Below the pieces are notes generated by a model. It searched no databases, had not been told where the DNA came from, and saw nothing but the letters and a program-made list of their open reading frames with translations. A program made the translations under genes and the position numbers. A DNA stretch of 64,000 bases, from the NCBI RefSeq assembly GCF_003003795.1, contig NZ_PVWK01000031.1, forward strand, positions 62,001 to 126,000, read 5' to 3'. This DNA comes from Stenomitos frigidus ULC18 (lineage in GTDB: Bacteria; Cyanobacteriota; Cyanobacteriia; Leptolyngbyales; Leptolyngbyaceae). Positions 63,673 through 64,000 of this stretch are shown here, piece by piece; positions within the stretch are counted from its first letter, which is position 1; each line of letters opens with the position of its first letter.

Positions 63673-64000
63673 GTGAAAAAAGTTTTAGCCATTATTTTGG
63701 GAGGCGGTGCTGGCACTCGCCTTTATCCATTGACAAAGCTGCGAGCTAAGCCTGCTGTGCCGATCGCAGGCAAGTATCGTCTTATTGATATTCCAGTTAG
63801 TAATTGTATTAATTCAGACATTTTTAAGATCTACGTCTTGACTCAGTTCAATTCGGCTTCGTTAAATCGTCATATTTCCCGCGCTTACAATTTCACGACA
63901 GGCTTCACTGAGGGTTTTGTCGAGGTTCTGGCCGCTCAACAGACACCAGAAAATCCCAACTGGTTTCAGGGCACTGCTGATGCTGTACGACAGTATCTTT
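63673..64000 (+). CDS. glgC: Glucose-1-phosphate adenylyltransferase, 5' end
   Basis: 109 codons in the window from GTG at 63673, preceded by [46 protein letters not shown] and [14 protein letters not shown] are the family's N-terminal catalytic blocks. It makes ADP-glucose for glycogen. The gene continues beyond the right edge. Confidence 0.96.
   Translation, partial: MKKVLAIILGGGAGTRLYPLTKLRAKPAVPIAGKYRLIDIPVSNCINSDIFKIYVLTQFNSASLNRHISRAYNFTTGFTEGFVEVLAAQQTPENPNWFQGTADAVRQYL

Overview
The window comes from a cyanobacterium, probably a filamentous or large-genome Leptolyngbya/Oscillatoria-type species. The evidence is the very high density of GCGATCGC (HIP1) octamers, NDH-1L genes ndhD and ndhF, a cyanobacterial AbrB, SufR-controlled suf genes, ferredoxin:thioredoxin reductase, the glycolate oxidase pair GlcE/GlcF, V4R and phycobilisome-like proteins of the photosystem II assembly (PAP-type) cluster, and the start of glgC. 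No phage, transposase, CRISPR array or rRNA was seen.

0-5 kb: the C-terminal part of a large CheB/CheR-type hybrid kinase, then a truncated PAS sensor, then three different toxin-antitoxin pairs (addiction-module/RelE-ParE, VapBC, HigBA). The pairs are separated by three copies of an indel-free 106-bp repeat. Each copy carries the same 24-25-codon gene tail with its stop codon and has inverted GATCGCCC-type ends. This repeat-partitioned array is the most unusual structure in the window. 5-14 kb: cyclophilin, a TspO-like protein, then sufS, sufD, sufC, sufB and ftrC on the minus strand facing sufR, with two CAAC-N6-GTTG SufR-type operators between. 14-28 kb: zinc-ribbon membrane protein, ClcA with CBS domains, cyAbrB with an abutting 36-codon membrane micro-gene, Spy-like protein, SagB-type oxidoreductase, SGNH hydrolase, ammonium transporter, gshA, trmL and a LysM-M23 peptidase. 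The peptidase is followed by a clear terminator and a CAU tRNA.

28.9-38.3 kb: a copper island (double DUF305 lipoprotein, 21-cysteine four-helix copper protein, CopZ-like chaperone, CopA-type ATPase, membrane cupredoxin, DCC thiol protein). It lies between two decayed signalling loci: a deleted PAS/HK/REC hybrid kinase, and a FIST/HK/response-regulator/GGDEF locus with several deletion scars and a nonsense codon. Two promoters with a TTGACT box, a long spacer and a MerR-type dyad drive the DUF305 gene and copZ-copA, but no MerR regulator is encoded here.

38-48 kb: two secreted unknown proteins, a 930-residue protein with seven units of a 58-residue coiled-coil repeat plus TPRs, a REC-HK protein, glcE-glcF, an HdeD-like protein and a VWA protein whose metal site has been lost. 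49-64 kb: ndhD, ndhF, thioredoxin, an NnrU-family protein, a Ser/Thr kinase, the four-gene V4R/phycobilisome-like cluster split by a MITE-like element (a second copy lies near ndhF), a NodB deacetylase fused to a phosphodiester glycosidase, an Hpt protein and the 5' end of glgC. Several families of small hairpin repeats are scattered between genes. Identifications rest on reading motifs; no database search was run.
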